A DNA stretch of 64,000 nucleotides from an uncultured Bacteroidia bacterium (GTDB lineage: Bacteria > Bacteroidota > Bacteroidia > Bacteroidales > F082): contig CACYHX010000006.1 in assembly GCA_902774365.1 (NCBI GenBank), positions 18,131 to 82,130 on the forward strand, in the 5' to 3' direction. Every line of letters begins with the position of its first letter. Positions within the stretch are counted from its first letter, which is position 1. The notes beneath the pieces were generated by a model. It was not told where the DNA came from. It saw nothing but the letters and a program-made list of their open reading frames with translations, and did no database searches. Below are positions 34,116 to 42,489 of this stretch, in pieces. Made by a program: the position numbers and the translations under genes.

Positions 34116-36068
34116 ATGGCCATACCAAGGGAAACAGTTGAACAGATTCTGCAAGCCGCTCATATCGAGGAGGTTGTAGGCGAGTTCGTCACCTTGAAGA
34201 AGAAAGGGTCGAACCTATGGGGAAACTGTCCCTTCCACAACGAAAAGACGCCGTCGTTTAGCGTCAACCCGGCACGCAACATCTTCAAGTGCTTCGGCTG
34301 TGGCAAGGCCGGCGACTCGGCCAAGTTCCTCATGGAACATGAGCACTACACCTACCCCGAGGCACTGCGTTATCTGGCCAAGAAATACAACATCAAAATC
34401 GAGGAGAAGCAACAGACTGCCGAAGAAATCATGCAGCAGAGCATCCGCGAGAAGATGTTCAACATCAACGAGTTTGCTGACAAGTATTTCGTCGACACGC
34501 TATGGAACACCGACGAAGGCAAGACCATCGGTCTCGAGTATTTCCGCGAGCGCGGCTACTTCGACCCCATCATACAGAAGTTCCACCTCGGCTACAACCC
34601 CGCCAAATGGGATGCCTTCACCGAACACGCCAAGAAAAACGGCTATAGCGAAGAGCTTTTGGAGCAGATAGGCCTGTCCATCAAGGGCAACAATGGCCTC
34701 TATGACCGCTACCACGGCCGCGTGATGTTCCCCATACACAGCCTCACAGGACGCGTCATCGGCTTCGGCGGCCGCATCCTCACCAACGACAAGAAAAGCC
34801 CGAAATACCAGAACTCGCCCGAGTCGGAAATCTACGACAAGAAACAGACGCTCTACGGCATCTACTTCGCCAAAAACGCCATCGCCCGCCAAGACGAATG
34901 CATCCTCGTGGAAGGCTACTTCGACGTGCTGCGTATGCACCAAATCGGCATCGAGAACGTGGTGGCCAGCAGCGGCACCTCATTGACGATGGAACAAATC
35001 CGCCTCGTGAAGCGTTACACGAAGAACATCACCATGCTCTACGATGGCGACGCAGCCGGCATCCATGCGGCCTTGCGCGGCACCGACATGATCCTCTCCG
35101 AGGGCATGAACGTTCGCGTGGTGGTGCTGCCTCCCGAACACGACCCCGACACCTTCGGCAAGGAGTTTTCGACGGAATATGTCAGCAACTACCTGAAAGA
35201 GAACGCCAAAGACTTCATCCGCTTCAAGACGGAGCTGCTGCTGAAAGACGCCGAGAACGACCCCATCAAGCGAGGGCAGGTGATTCGCGACATCGTGGAG
35301 ACCATCTCCGTCATCCCCGACAGCATCTTCCGCATCACCTACGTGAAGGAGTGTAGCCGATTGCTCGACATGCCTGAGCAGACACTCACCAACGAGTTGA
35401 ACAAGATCCTGCGGGCAAAACTCAAAAAGACCTTAGGTATTGAAGACAATGTGGTGCCCGAAACGGACACAATAACGACACCCAAACAAGAGGAAAACGT
35501 CGAAGACCAACTTCCAGCAGGCTATTACCAGGAACGCGAGTTGGTGAAGCTGCTGTTGATGTACGGTCAGGAGCTGATTGTGGATGAGCGTGAGGACGAA
35601 AACGGCGAAAAAGTCTACGAACAAGTCACCGTGGCACAAATGATTGTCGACGACCTAAAAATGGACGGCTTCACTTTTACCAATGTCGTCAACCGAAAGA
35701 TTTTCGACCTCTTTGACCAAGCCCTTGACGAAGGCCGCATCCCAAACGACCAGTTTTTCATCTCCCACGAGGACGAAACCATCGCCCAACTGGCCGCCGA
35801 CTTGCTTTCAACGCCTTACAAGCTCGACCAATGGGATAAATACGGCATTTTCGTCAAACGAGAGGAAAACATGCTGAGGGCCACGGTCTTGTCGTCGCTG
35901 TTCCGTTACAAAGACCTCATCATCGAAGAACGGCGCAAGGCCATCGAAGAAGCGCTGAAAAACGAGGAAGAACTTGACAATCAACTCATCCTGTTGAAGC
36001 AGAAGAAAGACCTCGACGACATCCGCAAGCAAATCAACAAGGAACTGGGTATTGTGATAGCCAAATAG
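34116..36068 (+). CDS. dnaG: DNA primase
   Basis: 650 aa. It makes RNA primers for replication. The CHC2 zinc finger (residues about 38-68, 'CPFHNEKTPSF' and 'CFGCGKAGD') is followed by the catalytic core. The TOPRIM domain (about 262-345) has 'LVEGYFDVLRM' and 'LYDGDAAG'. The C-terminal helicase-binding region is highly charged and ends in a long helix. An out-of-frame ATG lies 5 bp before the chosen start and is not used. The gene converges with the DUF4476 gene with a 3-bp gap. Confidence 0.96.
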   Translation: MAIPRETVEQILQAAHIEEVVGEFVTLKKKGSNLWGNCPFHNEKTPSFSVNPARNIFKCFGCGKAGDSAKFLMEHEHYTYPEALRYLAKKYNIKIEEKQQTAEEIMQQSIREKMFNINEFADKYFVDTLWNTDEGKTIGLEYFRERGYFDPIIQKFHLGYNPAKWDAFTEHAKKNGYSEELLEQIGLSIKGNNGLYDRYHGRVMFPIHSLTGRVIGFGGRILTNDKKSPKYQNSPESEIYDKKQTLYGIYFAKNAIARQDECILVEGYFDVLRMHQIGIENVVASSGTSLTMEQIRLVKRYTKNITMLYDGDAAGIHAALRGTDMILSEGMNVRVVVLPPEHDPDTFGKEFSTEYVSNYLKENAKDFIRFKTELLLKDAENDPIKRGQVIRDIVETISVIPDSIFRITYVKECSRLLDMPEQTLTNELNKILRAKLKKTLGIEDNVVPETDTITTPKQEENVEDQLPAGYYQERELVKLLLMYGQELIVDEREDENGEKVYEQVTVAQMIVDDLKMDGFTFTNVVNRKIFDLFDQALDEGRIPNDQFFISHEDETIAQLAADLLSTPYKLDQWDKYGIFVKREENMLRATVLSSLFRYKDLIIEERRKAIEEALKNEEELDNQLILLKQKKDLDDIRKQINKELGIVIAK

Positions 36069-36071
36069 CGC

Positions 36072-36815
36072 TTACCATTCTTTTCCTTGTAGGTATTCGT
36101 TCAGCTCTTGTTTCGAGCTATCGTAAGTGAACACCTCGTTCAACATATAATACTTATGCTTTTCGATGCAAAAGGAATAAGCATACTTGGCAAATTCAAG
36201 CCTGTTGCTCTCAAAGCTGAATTGGCGACAGATTTGAGCAATTTGACTTACCGTCATGGGGTTGTTTGACACAATCTGTTCGGCCAAGGTCAAACGGGTA
36301 TCATCGAATTTTTCATTCGAAAGCATGGCCATAGCTGCGTCAAAATCATTGGAACTCATGCCATGCGGCACTGGCGGTTGCACAACTCCGACTTGAGGCG
36401 TTGGAGGCATAGGCGGTAAAGGCGTTGCGGTCAGCAGGTCCTTGATAAGTTCAGGACGGATGTTGCCTTGGGTGGGTTCAAGACCGATAAGGTTGCCACG
36501 CTGCACGATGCTGAAGCCCTGCGGATGCCTCATGTCGACAAAACGGCCCACACAGTCTTGGCTTCCGTTGTCCAGTTCAACCCGAATGTATAACTCTCCC
36601 GGCCAAATGTTATTGATACGAATGGAGTGTACAGCAGTTTCATTTTGCAGCACGTCATCGACAAAAAGCCAAAAAGCTTGGTGTCTAGGTCCAACGACAG
36701 TCAGCGAAGAAACCGATTCGTGGCCACCTCCATGTCCATGGCCGCCGTGTCCACGATATTGTGCCATCGCAGGCAGCGATAACAAAAGAAACAAGTATAG
36801 AATAGTCTTTTTCAT
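36072..36815 (-). CDS. Exported DUF4476 domain protein
   Basis: 247 aa. A signal peptide (residues 1-18) is followed by a His/Gly-rich stretch ('RGHGGHGHGGGH') that could bind metal. A beta-rich domain (about 35-115) and a Pro-rich linker come next. The C-terminal DUF4476 helical domain (about 150-245) has 'DFDAAMAMLSNEKFDDTRL'. The function is unknown. It is the last gene of a likely five-gene minus-strand surface operon that begins at 42367, 27 bp after the DUF4249 gene. Confidence 0.83.
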   Translation of the reverse strand: MKKTILYLFLLLSLPAMAQYRGHGGHGHGGGHESVSSLTVVGPRHQAFWLFVDDVLQNETAVHSIRINNIWPGELYIRVELDNGSQDCVGRFVDMRHPQGFSIVQRGNLIGLEPTQGNIRPELIKDLLTATPLPPMPPTPQVGVVQPPVPHGMSSNDFDAAMAMLSNEKFDDTRLTLAEQIVSNNPMTVSQIAQICRQFSFESNRLEFAKYAYSFCIEKHKYYMLNEVFTYDSSKQELNEYLQGKEW

Positions 36816-36842
36816 GGTTAGATTGTTTTGATGATTGTTGTA

Positions 36843-38027
36843 TTACTTTATTTGCAAAAAACATGCCAATCTAGATTCCTCAATAGGCAGGGCAAGCCAT
36901 ATAGTGTCGACCGTCGTCCCTGCAACAATGCCGAAACCATTCGTGACGTTGGAATAGGTCTGGACAGGTTCGGCAAAAAATCCCATGACTTCATCGCCTT
37001 GGTCGCAGGTGTACAAATAGTTGTAGTATTCCTTCGAGAGGTGCTCCAGCCTAAAGGGCACACGGAAGAAATCGGGGTTGAAGTCTTCGTCAACTTGACA
37101 ATTGAACCTGACTTCCAGTTTCAGACGATACGTTGAGCCGTCAAAAAGCATGTCGGTGAACACTCCTTCGGGGCGAGTGTCGAGGTCGCTGGCATCAACA
37201 AAATCGTTTTCGGTCATGCTGGCGCCAAAAATCGGGTCGTCATAGTCAAAACTGAGATAATACCAGTTTTCGTCGCTATAATTGCCTTTGCTTTTGTTCG
37301 CAAAGAGCCTGAAATAATCCGTTTTTCCTGGATTGGGGTCGGTGAGGATAAGTGTCAGGTTTAAAGTCCCTGCAATTTCCAACAAACTATCCCCTTCATG
37401 TTCATCTCCGTCGTAATACGGATAAGAATACTGCGAATACCAATTCAAGATTTCCACTTCCATCTGGCAATCAACAGCTTTCGGCAAGGCGCTGGTCTCA
37501 CCTTCCACATCTTCAAAACCATTGGCCGAGGCAGTTATTTTGACGATGTCGCCTTCTACAGGACAATAATCATGCATGTAAACTTTTCGAACATGGCCAA
37601 GATTTGATTCATTGGGATCCCAAATATCGTAACTGGCTATGGTATCAAAATGCGGCGTCATTTCGCCGATATGGTTGCCATTCACATAAAGGGTGGCAAC
37701 AAGGTCGTCGGGGGCTAAGGTGTTGGCGTCATTGTCCAAAAAGAAGAAACTCTTACTGATGGCAGCACCAACAGGTTTTCCAGGCTCCACAAGACTATTG
37801 ATGACCAGTTTGGGATCGGAATGTTCGCCGTTGAATTCTATTTCTTTTTCGCAGGAGACCATCAAAATGGCCACTAATATCATTGCTAATGCCTTTACCG
37901 TCATGGCGGAGGAACATCCGCCATCTCCTAAACGAGAAGAGGGATCCTTTCGTGTAGGAGATTGCGGGTCAAGCCCGCAATGACGGTTTATGGTGTGGCT
38001 TATGGTGTTTTGGATGTTTTGTTTCAT
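36843..38027 (-). CDS. DUF4249 lipoprotein with repeat-coded N-terminal extension
   Basis: 394 aa from ATG 38027, or 353 aa from ATG 37904. DUF4249 proteins pair with TonB-dependent receptors, as here, and are thought to be surface lipoproteins. A lipobox, 'ILMVSC', follows the second Met. Codons 15 to 42 of the longer form come from a cloverleaf repeat (37898-37986) and code the peptide HCGLDPQS and its neighbours. The short form starts inside the element's last arm and gives a normal lipoprotein signal; the long form begins 6 bp after the receptor stop. The true start is unsettled, though I favour the short one for the mature protein. Confidence 0.8.
   Translation of the reverse strand: MKQNIQNTISHTINRHCGLDPQSPTRKDPSSRLGDGGCSSAMTVKALAMILVAILMVSCEKEIEFNGEHSDPKLVINSLVEPGKPVGAAISKSFFFLDNDANTLAPDDLVATLYVNGNHIGEMTPHFDTIASYDIWDPNESNLGHVRKVYMHDYCPVEGDIVKITASANGFEDVEGETSALPKAVDCQMEVEILNWYSQYSYPYYDGDEHEGDSLLEIAGTLNLTLILTDPNPGKTDYFRLFANKSKGNYSDENWYYLSFDYDDPIFGASMTENDFVDASDLDTRPEGVFTDMLFDGSTYRLKLEVRFNCQVDEDFNPDFFRVPFRLEHLSKEYYNYLYTCDQGDEVMGFFAEPVQTYSNVTNGFGIVAGTTVDTIWLALPIEESRLACFLQIK
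37898..37986. repeat. Cloverleaf-like palindromic element at the 5' end of the DUF4249 gene
   Basis: The same design as 24465-24552: outer ccgtcat/atgacgg, hairpin ggcgga/tccgcc, a middle stem with ctccta (37925-37930) and taggag (37955-37960), and gcgggtcaagcccgc. Compared with the first copy, two neighbouring base pairs of the middle stem are swapped on both sides. Confidence 0.95.
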
Positions 38028-38033
38028 AATGGC

Positions 38034-40454
38034 TTAAAATTTAAAACTATAACTCACCGATGGGAGAATCGGGAAGAGGCTTGCCTGCATCAGTTTTTTC
38101 TTCTCCGTTTGGGTGGCTTCATCCCAACCGTAATCGGTGTAGACGAGGAATGGGTTTTTGTGGTTGTACACATTGTAGACACTAATATTCCAAGTGCGAA
38201 TACCATGTTTCTTCTGCTTATGGAAGTTCACGCTCAAGTCGAGGCGGTGGTAGTTACCCATGCGGAAATTGTTGCGTTCCAAGGCGTTGATGGAGGGGAT
38301 GTAGCCCCATTCGTCCATCAAGCCTTCGTAGACCTGTGTGCCTAAAGTGCCGCAGTTGCCGCTGCTGAAGACCCAAGTGCCGCTGAGGTCGAAACGCTCG
38401 CTGAACTTGTGCTGCACGGTGATGCTGATGTCGTGGCGACGGTCGTACTTGGCAGGAAACACCTTGCCGCCGTTGATTTCCATGCCCTCACGGTCGAACT
38501 GACGTTTGGAATGTGCCCAGGTGTAGCCAATCCATCCCGTCGTCTTGCCGAACGAGCGTTGCACGAGTAACTCTATGCCGTAGGCCCAGCCTCTGCCCAT
38601 GCAGACCTTGTTTTCCCAAGTATCGGAAGAGCCGAAGAATGAAGCGCCGTCCTTATATTCAATCAGGTTGTCCATGGTTTTGTAGTAGCCTTCCAAGGAA
38701 ATGTCGAACAGTTTAGGCAACTCATAGAAGGCGCCCAGCGACACTTGATGTGCGTTCATCGGGACAATCTTCGCCGTGACGGGCACCCAGAGGTCGGTGG
38801 GCAGGCTGAGGCTGCTGTTGGAGAGCAGGTGGACATATTGCGTCATGTAGGCATAGCCCGCCTTGAGCGACAGGTTGGAGGCTAACATCACGCTGGCACT
38901 GAGACGCGGCTGTACCGATTGGTAAGTCTTGCCTTCGACGATGAAGGTGGAATAATGCAGACCCGCGTTGACACGGAAGATGTCGCCAAAGGTCATATTG
39001 TCCTCGACATAAAGGGCGGTCTCATGAGCATAGACGTTCGATGCACCTATTACAGTATCGATTTCGACTTCGTTTCCAGCAATCATCTTCGCCGACTGTA
39101 CTTCGGGGCGGAACATGTGATAGGTGTAGTTGCCTCCGAAGCGGATCTCATGGTTGGGAAGAGGTGTATAGTCGAAGTCGACTTTGGCGGTGATGTCGTT
39201 GATGCCCGACTTGTAGGCCATATTGAACTCGTCTTTGACGTTGAGCGTCTGGCCTTCGTGATGGTATATCGTTTCTTCGCTCATATCCATACCCAGACGG
39301 TGGCGGTATTGGGTATAGTTGACCGAGGCATCCATAAAGAGCTTTTGCGACATCACATGGTTCCAACGCAACGAGGCCACCTTGTTGCCCCAACGCCATT
39401 TGATGTCCATGTTGTTGTTGTATTGCGCATCGTCCACCTCATAGTCCTTGTACCGCACCCCGAAATTGATGGCATCGTCACCCGTGTAGAAACTCAGGTA
39501 AAGACGGTCTTTATCGGAGATTTTCCAGTTGAGTTTCGCGTTGAGGTCGTAGAAATTATAACCCGTGTTCAGTTTGCTCATTTCGGGATTCATGGCACTG
39601 GCAATCCACAAGGTAGGTTTGATGAGCAAGTCACCATAGGTGCGTCGGAACGAAAGGTTGAACGACAGCTTATCCTTTACGATGGGACCTTCGACATTGA
39701 GTTTCGACGAAATCAAGCCGATGCTCACGTTGCCATGGTATTTCTGCATGTCGCCTTCCTTCATGCGGATGTCGACCACCGAGGAGAGGCGGCCACCGAA
39801 ATGTGCGGGGAAACTACCTTTATATAAGGTGACGTTTTTCAAGGCGTCGGGGTTGAAGACGGAGAAGAAACCCAGCGCGTGGTTGACGTTATAGACTGGC
39901 ACGCCGTCCAAGAGCAGCAGGTTCTCGTCGGGACCTCCACCGCGCACATACATGCCCGCCGAGCCTTCCGATCCGTTTTGCACGCCAGGCAGCAACTGTA
40001 TGGCCTTCAGCACGTCCGCCTCGCCAAACAACGTCGGGATGGACTTGATTTGCTGCACAGGCAACTCCACCACGCTCATCTGCGGGCTGCGGGCGCTCAC
40101 CGTGGCACGAGTGGCTTCCACCACCACTTCATCCAAAGTCGTGTTGGTCTCCAACAAAAAGTTGATACTTAGGTTTTCCTTTAGGTCTATGGCCTTGTTT
40201 TGTTGGGTGTAGCCTACATACGACACTTGCAGGTCCACACCTCCTTGGTCGAGGGTAAGGGTATAAAAGCCATAATTGTTTGTTGCGCACCCCTTCCCCG
40301 AGTTTCTGTCAAAGACGGTCGCTCCGATGAGGGTCTCCTTGCTGGCAGCATCCATCACATAACCGCTGATGGTTCGCTTTTGTGCAAATCCAGGCAAACA
40401 AGCTAGCGCCAAACCGATGAAAATCATCCATCGGCTGAAAAAAACACTTTTCAT
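38034..40454 (-). CDS. TonB-dependent receptor with carboxypeptidase-like domain
   Basis: 806 aa. A signal peptide (residues 1-24, 'LALACLPGFAQ') is followed by a CarboxypepD_reg-like domain (about 28-110). Then come a TonB plug (about 115-235, 'YVRGGGPDENLLLLDGVPVYN') and a 22-strand-type barrel ending 'PSVSYSFKF'. It should import a ligand across the outer membrane using TonB energy; the ligand is unknown. It forms a pair with the DUF4249 lipoprotein gene, 6 bp downstream, and probably belongs to the operon with the S41 protease and the small outer-membrane protein. Confidence 0.93.
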   Translation of the reverse strand: MKSVFFSRWMIFIGLALACLPGFAQKRTISGYVMDAASKETLIGATVFDRNSGKGCATNNYGFYTLTLDQGGVDLQVSYVGYTQQNKAIDLKENLSINFLLETNTTLDEVVVEATRATVSARSPQMSVVELPVQQIKSIPTLFGEADVLKAIQLLPGVQNGSEGSAGMYVRGGGPDENLLLLDGVPVYNVNHALGFFSVFNPDALKNVTLYKGSFPAHFGGRLSSVVDIRMKEGDMQKYHGNVSIGLISSKLNVEGPIVKDKLSFNLSFRRTYGDLLIKPTLWIASAMNPEMSKLNTGYNFYDLNAKLNWKISDKDRLYLSFYTGDDAINFGVRYKDYEVDDAQYNNNMDIKWRWGNKVASLRWNHVMSQKLFMDASVNYTQYRHRLGMDMSEETIYHHEGQTLNVKDEFNMAYKSGINDITAKVDFDYTPLPNHEIRFGGNYTYHMFRPEVQSAKMIAGNEVEIDTVIGASNVYAHETALYVEDNMTFGDIFRVNAGLHYSTFIVEGKTYQSVQPRLSASVMLASNLSLKAGYAYMTQYVHLLSNSSLSLPTDLWVPVTAKIVPMNAHQVSLGAFYELPKLFDISLEGYYKTMDNLIEYKDGASFFGSSDTWENKVCMGRGWAYGIELLVQRSFGKTTGWIGYTWAHSKRQFDREGMEINGGKVFPAKYDRRHDISITVQHKFSERFDLSGTWVFSSGNCGTLGTQVYEGLMDEWGYIPSINALERNNFRMGNYHRLDLSVNFHKQKKHGIRTWNISVYNVYNHKNPFLVYTDYGWDEATQTEKKKLMQASLFPILPSVSYSFKF

Positions 40455-40496
40455 CTCGATTTGATTTATCGACGTTTTAACGATGCAATTTCCGTT

Positions 40497-41537
40497 TTAT
40501 TGCATAATCCAATCTGCCGCGGCTTCAATCACGTTGTCGATGCCTTGGGCGGTGCAGGCGGGGTCAAGGATGACGCGCTCCGCAGGCGGCACGCCATTCT
40601 CGTAGTTGCCGCCATCGAGGGCGATGGTGCGGGTGATGCTGAAACGATAGGTCCAGCCATTGGGCAAGGCGCCACCGTTGGGCAGGCCGAGTCCGCCGCC
40701 GCTGTAGTCGCCAAACAGCTTGATGTTGTCGTAGGCCATCGTGCAAATCGCGAAGAACGATGTTGCACTGTAAGAACCACGGTCGATCAGCACGGCAAAA
40801 GGCTTGGTGTAGGGTTCATCGGTGAAAGAATCATTGTAGTCGATGCTGTCAGCGTAGACGGTGGTCAGCTCGGTGAAAGCATCGTGTGCGGGACCCGACT
40901 TGATCTGGGTTCGATAGAGCGGCTGGCCGTGGTTGTCGAAAATGCTTAGCAACGTCCTGATGTTGAGGATGTTGCCGCCTCCATTTTGACGTAGGTCAAG
41001 AATCATGCCATCGCAGTTTTCGTAGATATGGCGGAGATAGTCTAGGTTGTCCGTTGTAATGTCATCCATAAATGATGAATAACGGAGATAAGCCACTTTG
41101 CCGTCGCGAATGGCGTTGTGGGCGATGCTGCCCGTAGTGTGGTAGTTGACCGTCAGGTAGTTAAGTACTACAACCTCGGTATTGATGTTTCTTTCGGCAT
41201 ACATCCTATAGTACACCGAATCGTTATGCGACACATCAAATTTGGAAATCAAGTTGGTATGACCATCCTGCAAGGTGTTAAGCATGGCGGCACACACTTG
41301 GAAGAGGCTGTCTAAATGCATGTCACCATCGCTCACCTTCGGACGGTAGACTTCGTAAACCGAGTCCCAGTCGACGCCCTTCACGTCGAAGAAGGCATAC
41401 TGCTGGTCGACCTTGTTCCAAAGGTAATCGAACACGTTGACGGGGTTGGAGGGTTCGTCGGTGGGCATGAAGGCGCGCTCACACGAGGCAAAGCTCAACA
41501 TAAAGAGACAAAGCAGGAAAAACTGTATTTTTTTCAT
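40497..41537 (-). CDS. S41 family (C-terminal processing-like) lipoprotein protease
   Basis: 346 aa. The start at ATG 41537 gives a lipoprotein signal with 'LSFASC' (Cys19). The longer frame from 41549 would start at a TTG and was rejected. The S41 core has 'DLRQNGGGN' and the catalytic Ser in 'DRGSYSATSFFAI'. No PDZ domain is clear. It should cleave peptides outside the cytoplasm, probably in the periplasm or at the surface. It lies 8 bp after the small outer-membrane protein gene and 42 bp before the TonB receptor gene. Confidence 0.88.
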   Translation of the reverse strand: MKKIQFFLLCLFMLSFASCERAFMPTDEPSNPVNVFDYLWNKVDQQYAFFDVKGVDWDSVYEVYRPKVSDGDMHLDSLFQVCAAMLNTLQDGHTNLISKFDVSHNDSVYYRMYAERNINTEVVVLNYLTVNYHTTGSIAHNAIRDGKVAYLRYSSFMDDITTDNLDYLRHIYENCDGMILDLRQNGGGNILNIRTLLSIFDNHGQPLYRTQIKSGPAHDAFTELTTVYADSIDYNDSFTDEPYTKPFAVLIDRGSYSATSFFAICTMAYDNIKLFGDYSGGGLGLPNGGALPNGWTYRFSITRTIALDGGNYENGVPPAERVILDPACTAQGIDNVIEAAADWIMQ

Positions 41538-41545
41538 GGCGATAA

Positions 41546-42367
41546 TCAATTGAGTTTAAACATAAAGTCGACGGAGATGGTATGGAAGGCGTTGTCGAAA
41601 CGGTAGTAGCCCCTCTTTCGCGTGGTCAGGTAATCCCAACGATAGGAAAGACCTATCTTGTTGCCGTTGAGCAGGTTGAACTGCAGTCTGAGGTCGGTGC
41701 TGACACCTGGGAACGCCATGCCTTGGATTTCGTAACTGCTGAGGATAGTATTGAGCAAGTTGATGTCGGAGGTGTAGTTGTCCATGAAGGCGTATGGTGG
41801 GCGCTCGATGATGCCGCCGAGGGGCAACGTCAACTTGCCGTAGAGGGTCAGCAGGTTATGCGTGTGGTTTTTAATGAAGGCGAAGTCATACTGCACCATG
41901 GCTTCGGCGTTGAGGTTAACGAACACGGCAGTGCTTGTGGAGGCGTTGCCCAACGAAGGGATGATCCTGAAGAACGCGTCTTCTTGCAGGCCGCCGCCGG
42001 CCCAGAGATGCAGACGGTCGCGTTTGCCGTCGTGGAAGCGATAGAGAAACTCCACCCGATTCTGGACGTCGATGTCAAAACCGCTGATGGGCTTCAACAA
42101 AAAGCCGCACAAGGCGCGCGACTCCTCCTGCACATGGAAGCGATGCCAGTCGACGGTGACACCTAGCTGTCCACCTACACCAAGGCCCCACATCGACATG
42201 GGGGCGACGCCCTTGTCGTAGGCATCGGCGATGCCAACACCCACGCCGCCGTTCAGCCAAACCGAAACCGGGGTCTTACGCACGGGCTGTTGTTCTTCGT
42301 TTTCTTGAGAGAAGGCTTGCGTTGCCAACAACATGGCTACCGCAAGGAATAAGGGTTTTAACTTCAT
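41546..42367 (-). CDS. Outer-membrane beta-barrel-like protein
   Basis: 273 aa. A signal peptide (residues 1-20, '[15 protein letters not shown]') precedes alternating hydrophobic and polar strands, and the protein ends in an aromatic strand, '[13 protein letters not shown]', as in outer-membrane barrels. I do not recognise a named family. It is first in the likely operon with the S41 protease, TonB receptor, DUF4249 and DUF4476 genes. A consensus box (42397-42404) lies upstream, divergent from metG. Confidence 0.75.
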   Translation of the reverse strand: MKLKPLFLAVAMLLATQAFSQENEEQQPVRKTPVSVWLNGGVGVGIADAYDKGVAPMSMWGLGVGGQLGVTVDWHRFHVQEESRALCGFLLKPISGFDIDVQNRVEFLYRFHDGKRDRLHLWAGGGLQEDAFFRIIPSLGNASTSTAVFVNLNAEAMVQYDFAFIKNHTHNLLTLYGKLTLPLGGIIERPPYAFMDNYTSDINLLNTILSSYEIQGMAFPGVSTDLRLQFNLLNGNKIGLSYRWDYLTTRKRGYYRFDNAFHTISVDFMFKLN

Positions 42368-42396
42368 TAGTTTCTTTTATTGTTGATTTCGAGTTG

Positions 42397-42404
42397 CAAA
42401 GATA
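42397..42404 (-). promoter_or_regulatory. Promoter box of the surface operon
   Basis: The minus strand reads TATCTTTG, an exact match, 30 bp before the ATG at 42367. Confidence 0.6.
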
Positions 42405-42425
42405 CAGCATTTCAACAAATATCCG

Positions 42426-42433
42426 TATTTTTG
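42426..42433 (+). promoter_or_regulatory. Promoter -7 box of metG
   Basis: TATTTTTG lies 57 bp before ATG 42490. It lies inside the longer open frame that starts at 42322, so that longer start was rejected. The leader includes a caactgaac word like that of the 10579-10690 block. Confidence 0.5.
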
Positions 42434-42489
42434 CACCCGTTTTTAAAGAACTGACAACTGAACAACTTCAAACTAACAACTTAATAAAG

